Shown here: one piece after another, positions 6,901-12,259 of the stretch
Layout of the letters: each line of letters opens with the position of its first letter
How positions within the stretch are numbered: the stretch's first letter is position 1
Assembly (NCBI GenBank): GCA_028694115.1
Contig: JAQUUB010000120.1
Span: 1 to 12,259 of the forward strand
Direction of reading: 5' to 3'
DNA length: 12,259 nucleotides
Origin: Lachnospiraceae bacterium
Lineage (GTDB): Bacteria > Bacillota_A > Clostridia > Lachnospirales > Lachnospiraceae
Translations under genes and position numbers: made by a program
The notes under the pieces: generated by a model
The model's database searches: none
Told to the model about the DNA's origin: nothing
What the model saw: only the letters and a program-made list of their open reading frames with translations

Positions 6901-9333
6901 TTATTTCTGAGTCTCGATCACTTCCGACAATCTGGTTGTCATGATACGGTATAGTTCTGTATCAGTAGGGAATCTGTCCACGAATGGAAGTATTACATTT
7001 CCGTAAAATAAAAGCCCTTCACCTTCTCCCGAATGTGTAACATACGAAAGCTGATGAGGACTGATATTTAACTGCTTTGCTAAAATCTGTCGATCTCCCA
7101 CTGCCTGATTCAGCATATAGATAAAATCGCTATTTTCAAAGATATTCTCCACTTCCTTTGAAGCAAGTAAATCCTTAACATTCTGGGTGATGCCTGTCGG
7201 AATACCGCCCCATTTTCTGAATCGCTTCCAGATTTCTACGGTATAGGCTGCTGTCTGATCTTCACGAAGAAGGAGATGCATTTCATCCATGTAATATCTG
7301 GTAGAACGCCCCTGGCTTCTGTTCTCTGTAACTCTTCCCCATACCTGGTCCTGAACGACTAACATGCCAATCTTTTTTAACTGCTTTCCCAGATCTTTTA
7401 TGTCATAACAAACAAGTCTGTTGGTCAGCTCCACGTTAGTTCTGTGGTTGAATACATTCAGAGAACCATGTACATAGATTTCAAGTGCAGTTGCTACATG
7501 CTTTGCTTCTGTCTCATCCTGAATAAGAAGTGCATTATAAAGATCTTCCAATACCGGCATGTTATCCTCTCTCGGATCTTCAAAGTATTTCTGATAGATC
7601 TGTCTGATACAACGGTCAATAACCGTTTTCTCTACTGGCTGCAATCCTTCTTTGGATCCTACAATCAATTCACATAAGGATAGAATAAAGTCTGCCTTTA
7701 ATGCAATCGGATTGTCATCATCGGAATAATTCATATTGATATCCATTGGATTGATGAATTGATCTGATGTAGGGCTAATCTTGATTACCTGTCCACCAAA
7801 TCTAGTTACAAGTGCAGAATACTCTGACTCTGGATCCGAAATAATTACATCATCATCTGTTACAAGAAAAGCATTGGCAATCTCCCTTTTTGCACTAAAT
7901 GACTTTCCAGACCCTGGGGTACCAAGAATCAGTCCATTCGGATTCTTTAGTTTCTTTCGATCCACCATAATCAGATTGTTTGATAATGCATTTAGACCAT
8001 AATACAAAGATTCCTTTCCACCCTGGAAAAGTTCCTGCGTTGTAAAGGGTACGAAAATAGCCGTACTGCTAGTGGTCATACCTCTCTGTATCTCAATCTG
8101 ATTACTTGCAAGTGGCAAAGTACTCATAAGACCCTGTTCCTGCTGATAATCTAATCGAATCAGATTACAGTTATGCTTCTGTGCAATGGAAGCTGCCTGG
8201 AACACATTATTTTCAAGCTCCTGCTTTGTTCTTCCCACATTCATTACTAAGAATGAAAGCAAGAACATTCTTTCATTTTGAGACTGTAATTCTTTTAATA
8301 ATGCTTTTGCATCTCTTCCATAAGTTGCAAGATCAGATGGGATGATATCCATATCATAACCTGCTCGCACTGCTTTTTTCTGCTCTTCAATCTTAGATCT
8401 ATCCAGTTCTGTAATCGTATGCTTCACCGTCTTAATTGCCTGATTCTGATCTACAGACTGAATATGCATGGTTACAATCTGGCTGGATTCCATCCCAAGA
8501 AAGTCTGCCAGCATTCTGTCGCTGATATCAGAAGCGTCAATGGATAAGAAACTCATACTTCCATACATCTCTCCCACCTGAAATATTCTTCCTGTAGGAA
8601 ATGCAAAGCTGCTAGGTGCAATAAAGTCTTTTACGGATAATCCTGATTTCACAAGATACTTCCAGTCAAAGTTGAACTTCTCTCGATCACCAATATGGAG
8701 CTGTCTGTGCATCAATTCTAATCTGTCATACCCATTCATGGTTCTTGCCATAACTCCAATTCTTTTGAAATTATTCAGAATATCCACTTCGATATGAGTT
8801 AGTCTAGGTTTTGCTACTTTCATAGATTCTGCATGAATTCCGAAAGTCAGATACTTTGTCTTAGTAAGACCATTATTACCAGCTTCCATCTGTCGAAGCA
8901 ATACTCCTGAATACTCATCCCTAACATCGTTAAAGTTATCTTTCTTATGACCAATCGCAATGTTTTTCTCAAACTCCGCTGCATCTGTTGCCAGATTCAT
9001 AAAGCTGAGTTCAAAGTGAATGGAACTATCAAAGAAATTAAGGAAGGAACACCATTCCTCAAAGATTTCTGTCTTGTCCTCCTGTAATGCCAACTGATAG
9101 TTAATATCCTGGAACTGAACCGTCTTTGTATAATAATCCTGACCCACACGGCAGATTCCATCTGGAAACATTCGATCAAGTGGAATTGTCTGCTGCGCGG
9201 TTCTCGGTGTACCATCATTTTTCTGTGCATTTTTAATTACTTCTCGCACCTGCATCTGTTCTGCCTTGGTAAGTCCCTTCGGCATTGCAAATTCTCTAGT
9301 GCTTTGTTCTTTCTTCTTTAGAATTTTGAACAA
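6901..9333 (-). CDS. virB4: VirB4/TraE-type conjugation ATPase
   Basis: This 810-residue cytoplasmic ATPase powers assembly of, or transport through, the type IV secretion channel. The N-terminal half (about 50-430) is the VirB4 N-domain. The C-terminal motor has a Walker A GTPGSGKS (471-478), a second acidic strand VIISDPESEY (496-505), a Walker B RYYMDEMH (679-686) and GITQNV (714-719). Length fits the family (about 780-820). The start is TTG at 9333: an AAGGAGG lies nine bases upstream and no ATG is available before residue 17 (MPKGLTKAEQ). The gene overlaps the 3' end of the PrgI gene by 38 bases, a strong sign of translational coupling. Confidence 0.96.
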   Translation of the reverse strand: MFKILKKKEQSTREFAMPKGLTKAEQMQVREVIKNAQKNDGTPRTAQQTIPLDRMFPDGICRVGQDYYTKTVQFQDINYQLALQEDKTEIFEEWCSFLNFFDSSIHFELSFMNLATDAAEFEKNIAIGHKKDNFNDVRDEYSGVLLRQMEAGNNGLTKTKYLTFGIHAESMKVAKPRLTHIEVDILNNFKRIGVMARTMNGYDRLELMHRQLHIGDREKFNFDWKYLVKSGLSVKDFIAPSSFAFPTGRIFQVGEMYGSMSFLSIDASDISDRMLADFLGMESSQIVTMHIQSVDQNQAIKTVKHTITELDRSKIEEQKKAVRAGYDMDIIPSDLATYGRDAKALLKELQSQNERMFLLSFLVMNVGRTKQELENNVFQAASIAQKHNCNLIRLDYQQEQGLMSTLPLASNQIEIQRGMTTSSTAIFVPFTTQELFQGGKESLYYGLNALSNNLIMVDRKKLKNPNGLILGTPGSGKSFSAKREIANAFLVTDDDVIISDPESEYSALVTRFGGQVIKISPTSDQFINPMDINMNYSDDDNPIALKADFILSLCELIVGSKEGLQPVEKTVIDRCIRQIYQKYFEDPREDNMPVLEDLYNALLIQDETEAKHVATALEIYVHGSLNVFNHRTNVELTNRLVCYDIKDLGKQLKKIGMLVVQDQVWGRVTENRSQGRSTRYYMDEMHLLLREDQTAAYTVEIWKRFRKWGGIPTGITQNVKDLLASKEVENIFENSDFIYMLNQAVGDRQILAKQLNISPHQLSYVTHSGEGEGLLFYGNVILPFVDRFPTDTELYRIMTTRLSEVIETQK

Positions 9334-9691
9334 TTCTGTCTACCTCCTTCTCTGCCTGCGCCTGTCTTTCAAGTGCTGCATAATAGTTATCCGTCTTATA
9401 CGGGCGAATCTTTGGCCTGATAAAAATAGCCTGTATCATATGATTCAAAATGACTTCTAAGGGTTGTCCGTTTTTTTCATACATTGCCAGAAAGAAAAAT
9501 GGCATCATAATGACCATCATCCCCATAACCGCTGTATTTACTTTTGTGATTTCCTTTAATAAGAAAAAGGATGGCACACCGATTAGGACTGCCACCCCAA
9601 AACAGATCAACTGTCTTTTTGTCAGATTGAACATCACCTTACTTTTTACTTTTGTAAGGTCCCTTGGGACACTTATATAAGATGCTGCCAT
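9296..9691 (-). CDS. PrgI family / VirB3-like membrane protein
   Basis: This is a 131-residue inner-membrane component of Gram-positive type IV secretion, acting next to VirB4. The N-terminus MAASYISVPRDLTKVKSKVM is typical of PrgI family proteins of Tn1549-like elements. Two transmembrane helices (about 28-45 and 51-71) are followed by a cytoplasmic tail with IRPKIRPYKTDN and a charged helix (QAEKEVDRI). GGAGG lies nine bases before the ATG, overlapping the stop region of the VirB6-like gene. The 3' end overlaps virB4 by 38 bases. PrgI-VirB4 adjacency is conserved in many Gram-positive conjugative systems. Confidence 0.93.
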   Translation of the reverse strand: MAASYISVPRDLTKVKSKVMFNLTKRQLICFGVAVLIGVPSFFLLKEITKVNTAVMGMMVIMMPFFFLAMYEKNGQPLEVILNHMIQAIFIRPKIRPYKTDNYYAALERQAQAEKEVDRIVQNSKEERTKH

Positions 9692-9705
9692 GTCTTTTTT
9701 CCTCC

Positions 9706-10572
9706 TTAATGAGCATGAAGAATGCTCTTTGCGACTGCTCCTGTCTTAAACAAGGTAAATGCTAATAGAATTGTGAATCCCATTACCTTCCATAAAGAGC
9801 CTATAATGTCTGATGAAAATGCTACTGACTGAATAAGAACTGCATAGATACCTACGCATACCATAATCAGGAATCCCTGGAATCCCAGAGCAAATAATGA
9901 TCTCACATAGTTCTGTCCCATCATGCTCTGTTCCTTATTTCCAAAGGTTGCAAATGGAATTGGTGCCATACTTACCATCAGATAAATCTCAATCATACGT
10001 CCATTGATAATGACAAATATAATGGCTGACAGAATATACATCAGGAACTGCACAATAAAAGACTGTAAAAAGATTGCAAATAATGGACCTAACTCCATCG
10101 CCTCTATTGTTGTCTGCATTGTTGCAATTGTACTTGCATCAATCGCTGTACTTCCCTGAATAATTCCACCAGCCTGATTGACCACTGTTTGCGATACATC
10201 AAATACTGCCATCGTAAAATCAAATGTATGAGTGATCAATTCTACTGCCACAAAGGTTTTGAAAATCCACTTCCAGATAAACCATGTTTCAAAGCTTGCC
10301 AGATTGTTATAGCTGATAATCAGCTGAATCAATTCATAACAAGCAATGAAGGTTAATATAATGCCTGCAATTGGCATGATTACGGTCTCTGATAAATTTC
10401 GGACCATGTTAAAAATCGAGGGCATATATCCTGATGGTGTTTGAGCAACATCCGTTGCTATCTGACCAACCTGATCATTCACCGAAGCAAATGTGTTGGT
10501 CAGATTATTCATAATTCCTGATACTAGGACTCCTTTAAGCCAGTCTGTAATCTGCTGAATTATGCTGTCCAA
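9706..10572 (-). CDS. VirB6/TrbL-like conjugation channel membrane protein
   Basis: This 288-residue polytopic membrane protein is the likely channel subunit of the secretion system (CD0411/VirB6-like family). An amphipathic N-terminus (IIQQITDWLKGVLVSGIMNN) is followed by about six hydrophobic segments near residues 62-85, 103-125, 160-190, 192-210, 225-250 and 258-280. A conserved-looking loop MSMAPIPFATFG-type segment (VSMAPIPFATFGNKEQS) lies about 202-218. The start codon is TTG at 10572: AAGGAGG ends six bases upstream, overlapping the stop of the second Maff2 gene; the first ATG would come only at residue 21. It sits between Maff2 and PrgI, the standard order. Confidence 0.9.
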   Translation of the reverse strand: MDSIIQQITDWLKGVLVSGIMNNLTNTFASVNDQVGQIATDVAQTPSGYMPSIFNMVRNLSETVIMPIAGIILTFIACYELIQLIISYNNLASFETWFIWKWIFKTFVAVELITHTFDFTMAVFDVSQTVVNQAGGIIQGSTAIDASTIATMQTTIEAMELGPLFAIFLQSFIVQFLMYILSAIIFVIINGRMIEIYLMVSMAPIPFATFGNKEQSMMGQNYVRSLFALGFQGFLIMVCVGIYAVLIQSVAFSSDIIGSLWKVMGFTILLAFTLFKTGAVAKSILHAH

Positions 10573-10583
10573 ATGCTACCTCC

Positions 10584-10796
10584 TTAAAATAAGCCTGAAA
10601 GTAATGGTACAAGAGTTGTTCCAATAAGGGCTACTCCGCCACCGGCCATTAACTGTTTCATACCCTGTGATTTTGCTCCAGGATTATCGTTACCATATCC
10701 TTCCATAAGGTTAATTGCTCCCCAGATTCCAAGACCTGCTCCAAGTGCTACTACTAATGTCTGTAATGTTCCTACCGCTGATGTAAAAAATGCCAT
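10584..10796 (-). CDS. Maff2 family small membrane protein, copy 2
   Basis: This 70-residue hydrophobic protein has two predicted membrane helices (about 9-30, TLQTLVVALGAGLGIWGAIN, and about 48-69, LMAGGGVALIGTTLVPLLSG) joined by a polar loop (EGYGNDNPGAKSQG). That topology resembles VirB2/pilin-like subunits, and Maff2 genes regularly sit before the VirB6-like gene; a pilin-like role is inference. The protein is identical to that of the copy at 10905-11117, although the genes differ at about 25 of 213 bases, all synonymous. GGAGG lies nine bases before the ATG, and the stop overlaps the ribosome site of the VirB6-like gene. It lies downstream of two stem-loops and may depend on read-through from copy 1. 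Confidence 0.93.
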   Translation of the reverse strand: MAFFTSAVGTLQTLVVALGAGLGIWGAINLMEGYGNDNPGAKSQGMKQLMAGGGVALIGTTLVPLLSGLF

Positions 10797-10904
10797 AATG
10801 TTAATCCTCCATAATTTGTTTAGTTGAAATGAGCCAGAACTATCCGCCCTGGCTCCATGTTGTTATTTAGTTACTTATTCTGCGTGATCCTGCCACGCAC
10901 TTTC
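10797..10904 (-). other. Intercistronic region with two RNA stem-loops
   Basis: Two hairpins separate the Maff2 copies. On the given strand TGCGTG (10881-10886) pairs with CACGCA (10894-10899) around a 7-base loop, just after the stop of copy 1. GAGCCAG (10831-10837) pairs perfectly with CTGGCTC (10849-10855). Neither is followed by a T-run in the direction of transcription, so they are unlikely to be intrinsic terminators. They could stabilise or direct processing of the copy 1 mRNA. No credible gene is seen here. Confidence 0.5.
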
Positions 10905-11117
10905 TTAGAAAAGACCAGAAAGTAATGGTACAAGGGTAGTTCCAATAAGTGCTACACCACCGCCAGCCATAAGCTGCTTCATACCCTGAGACTTTGCACC
11001 TGGGTTATCATTACCGTATCCTTCCATAAGGTTGATTGCTCCCCAGATTCCAAGACCTGCTCCAAGTGCTACTACGAGTGTCTGTAATGTTCCTACCGCT
11101 GATGTAAAAAATGCCAT
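10905..11117 (-). CDS. Maff2 family small membrane protein, copy 1
   Basis: This is a 70-residue protein identical in sequence to copy 2, with two hydrophobic helices and a Gly-rich polar loop (GYGNDNPGAKSQG). The start at 11117 is chosen because MAFFTSAVG matches the start of copy 2 and GGAGG lies eight bases upstream. An open frame extends in front of it to 11192, but that extension is charged, has no ribosome site and contains the Shine-Dalgarno of this ATG. It is the first gene after the control region following the VirD4 terminator, so it probably receives the most transcription of the lower operon, as would suit a structural subunit needed in many copies. Confidence 0.93.
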   Translation of the reverse strand: MAFFTSAVGTLQTLVVALGAGLGIWGAINLMEGYGNDNPGAKSQGMKQLMAGGGVALIGTTLVPLLSGLF

Positions 11118-11163
11118 AATTGTTTCCTCCATAAAATGTGTTGAGTTATTAGTTTCTTTTCGT

Positions 11164-11192
11164 GATATAAATTTCCTTTTGCCTTTGACCAA
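11164..11192 (-). promoter_or_regulatory. Candidate promoter for Maff2 and downstream genes
   Basis: On the minus strand TTGGTC (11192-11187) and TATATC (11169-11164) are separated by 17 bases, a sigma-A-like arrangement with imperfect boxes. Transcription would start about 40 bases before the Maff2 copy 1 ATG. A promoter is expected here because a terminator closes the VirD4 gene just upstream. The -35 box lies inside the inverted repeat at 11181-11196, which could act as an operator. The match to consensus is weak. Confidence 0.28.
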
Positions 11193-11196
11193 AGGC
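11181..11196. repeat. Inverted repeat GCCTTTG-AC-CAAAGGC
   Basis: Perfect 7-base arms around a 2-base centre. There is no T-run on either side, so it is not a terminator. It could be a repressor or activator operator overlapping the candidate -35 box, or a 6-pair RNA hairpin. Confidence 0.55.
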
Positions 11197-11198
11197 GG

Positions 11199-11273
11199 TT
11201 AATTACAAATCCAGACCTTGTGCACAGTTCTGGAAAATACGGCCGTACTTGTCCTTCTTTTAATTCCGGGCAT
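11199..11273 (-). CDS. Possible 24-aa leader peptide between VirD4 and Maff2
   Basis: A short frame starts at ATG 11273 with AAGGAG eight bases upstream, and encodes a basic peptide starting MPGIKRRTSTAVFSR and ending WICN. The ribosome site lies in the 3' arm of the VirD4 terminator hairpin, so translation and termination would compete on the same RNA. No family is recognised. It may be a leader peptide that couples ribosome activity to expression of Maff2, or a chance frame; only the good Shine-Dalgarno and position favour it. Confidence 0.33.
   Translation of the reverse strand: MPGIKRRTSTAVFSRTVHKVWICN
11211..11247. repeat. Two inverted repeats in the control region
   Basis: CCAGA (11211-11215) pairs with TCTGG (11229-11233) around a segment containing GTGCAC. 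Nearby, TACGGCCGTA (11238-11247) is a perfect 10-base palindrome. Both lie inside the possible leader ORF. Short palindromes occur by chance, but with the repeat at 11181-11196 they make this interval unusually rich in dyads. Confidence 0.4.
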
Positions 11274-11274
11274 A

Positions 11275-11322
11275 TAAAAAGCTCCTTTAAAACTGACCTT
11301 TATCGCCAGAATCAAAAGAGCT
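11275..11322 (-). terminator. Intrinsic terminator after the VirD4 gene
   Basis: On the minus strand AGCTCTTTTGA pairs with TTTTAAAGGAGCT's complementary positions over about 11 pairs, including two G-T wobbles. An inner hairpin (CTGGC with GTCAG) fills the loop, and the stem is followed by TTTTT. It begins three bases after the VirD4 stop codon. It should separate the VirD4 transcript from the Maff2-onward transcript. Its 3' arm contains AGGAG, eight bases before an ATG, so ribosome binding could open it. Confidence 0.7.
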
Positions 11323-11324
11323 AA

Positions 11325-12259
11325 TTACTCGTTTACTGCGATGACTTCAAATTCGTCATCTGCTTTTAATATGAAGTTGTTTTTTCTTTTGAGGTACTTT
11401 TCGATATTGAACCAGTTCCTCTTATCATAATCTGCTGTCATCCTATAGTTTGGATGCTGTGTCAGATCGTATTTATCAGATAGAAATGGTCTTACACCAC
11501 GGACCTGGACAATACATTTGCCTCCATCCATAACCGCCAATTCATCGATGCTCATTAAATCTTTTCCCAGCTTCTGATAATTCAGGTTGTAACTCTGACT
11601 GGTACCTCGCGATTCTCCTGTGTTATACATATCAATAGTCTCTTTACCAAGAGTTGCGTTGAGATCTTTCAAGGTTGTCTGTTCAGAACCACCCAAGAAT
11701 ATCTGGGAATCACAGTTACCTATAATGGTATCTGCATTGTCTTTATAAATAGCTTTTAGCTGAGACTTTGCCTGCAGTACAATGACTGCTGATATCTCCC
11801 TTGATCTAATCGTTGCCATTAGCTTTTCAAGGTTAGGAATCTGTCCAATATTTGCCGCCTCATCAATCAAGCATCTTACATGTACTGGAAGTCTTCCCCC
11901 ATATACATCATCCGCTTTTTCACACAGTAAATTGAACAGTTGCGTATAAATCATGGAAATCAGGAAGTTAAACGTAGCATCCGTATCTGACATAATCAGG
12001 AATAATACTGTTTTTTGATCACCCAAAGTATCTAATTCCAATTCATCATACATGGTTATTTCTCGTAATTCTTTGATGTCGAAGGGCGCCAATCTGGCTC
12101 CACAGCTGACAAGTATGGATTTTGCTGTTTTGCCCGCAGCAAGCTTATATTTCAAATATTGCCTTACTGCAAAGTGATCAGGATCTTTCTGTGCCAGTTC
12201 ATCAAACATGAGATCTACCGGATTTTTGAATTCCTCATCATCCTCACGGACCTCCATAG
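11325..12259 (-). CDS. virD4: VirD4/TraG-type coupling ATPase, C-terminal part
   Basis: The coupling protein brings the relaxase-DNA complex to the secretion channel. About 311 residues are visible; the frame is open to the window edge and the family is about 600 residues long, so the N-terminal membrane helices and Walker A lie outside. The visible part has VLFLIMSDTD (about 84-93), Walker B VRCLIDEAANIG (about 126-137), then IRSREISAVIVLQAKSQLKAIY (about 149-170) and DSQIFLGG (about 183-190), typical of TraG/VirD4 C-terminal motors (TraM recognition site region). MEVREDDEEF at 12257 is an internal Met, not the start. The gene ends with a terminator just downstream, and is the first gene of the transfer block in this window. 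Confidence 0.95.
   Translation of the reverse strand, partial: MEVREDDEEFKNPVDLMFDELAQKDPDHFAVRQYLKYKLAAGKTAKSILVSCGARLAPFDIKELREITMYDELELDTLGDQKTVLFLIMSDTDATFNFLISMIYTQLFNLLCEKADDVYGGRLPVHVRCLIDEAANIGQIPNLEKLMATIRSREISAVIVLQAKSQLKAIYKDNADTIIGNCDSQIFLGGSEQTTLKDLNATLGKETIDMYNTGESRGTSQSYNLNYQKLGKDLMSIDELAVMDGGKCIVQVRGVRPFLSDKYDLTQHPNYRMTADYDKRNWFNIEKYLKRKNNFILKADDEFEVIAVNE

Larger units (their letters stand above)
10584..11117 (-). repeat. Tandem gene duplication of Maff2
   Basis: The stretches 10584-10796 and 10905-11117 align without gaps with about 25 mismatches in 213 bases (about 88% identity by hand count), all silent. Mismatches cluster in the C-terminal coding half. The first 44 codons differ at only three bases, which could reflect gene conversion or RNA-level constraint. 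The 108-base spacer between copies holds stem-loops and has no counterpart after copy 2. Confidence 0.85.

Noticed and set aside
10797..10904. Stem-loops between the Maff2 genes as intrinsic terminators
   Set aside because: Neither hairpin is followed by a T-run on the minus strand.
11118..11192. 25-residue N-terminal extension of Maff2 copy 1
   Set aside because: It has no ribosome site of its own, contains the Shine-Dalgarno of the ATG at 11117, and copy 2 encodes the identical 70-aa protein without it.

Overview
The window is part of the conjugation module of an integrative and conjugative element (ICE) or related mobile element from a low-GC Firmicute, most likely a gut Clostridia (Lachnospiraceae/Ruminococcaceae type). 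The gene order matches the Tn1549 / Clostridioides difficile CTn-type elements: VirD4 coupling protein, Maff2 peptide, VirB6-like channel protein, PrgI, VirB4 ATPase, CD1108-type NlpC/P60 protein, DUF4315, DUF4366. This family assignment is from recognition of the proteins, not from a database search. All supported genes are on the minus strand, so transcription runs from high to low coordinates. No relaxase, integrase, att site, rRNA, tRNA or CRISPR array lies in the window.

Layout in transcription order. (1) 12259-11325: C-terminal half of the VirD4/TraG coupling ATPase, ended by a strong hairpin plus T-run terminator (11275-11322). (2) 11274-11118: a compact control region with a possible 24-codon leader ORF, three inverted repeats and a weak candidate promoter. 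(3) 11117-10584: two tandem Maff2 genes coding for the identical 70-aa protein, separated by two RNA stem-loops. (4) 10572-6901: VirB6-like, PrgI (VirB3-like) and VirB4, tightly packed, two of them with TTG starts. (5) 6870-5131: membrane-anchored NlpC/P60 peptidoglycan hydrolase, followed by a second hairpin plus T-run terminator (5088-5119). (6) 5067-3948: DUF4315 coiled-coil protein and DUF4366 surface protein. (7) 3857-1364: a 53-aa basic protein overlapping a large RadC(JAMM)-YodL-like-ArdC/metallopeptidase fusion. (8) 1362-1: three overlapping genes for nucleotide metabolism: a DUF1599/Nmad1-like protein, a divergent ThyX thymidylate synthase and a dUTPase cut by the window edge.

How it works together: VirD4, VirB4, VirB6, PrgI, Maff2 and the NlpC/P60 protein would form the Gram-positive type IV secretion channel. 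The DUF4315/DUF4366 pair accompanies it, with DUF4366 exposed on the cell surface. The RadC-ArdC fusion is a probable DNA-protection (anti-restriction) factor for the incoming strand. The dUTPase-ThyX-DUF1599 set could make dTMP from dUTP, or could clean or modify the nucleotide pool used for element DNA. It is the least expected part of the window, and it reads on from the transfer genes through overlapping frames. No gene-free stretch longer than about 210 bases exists; the longest (11118-11324) is described as the control region.
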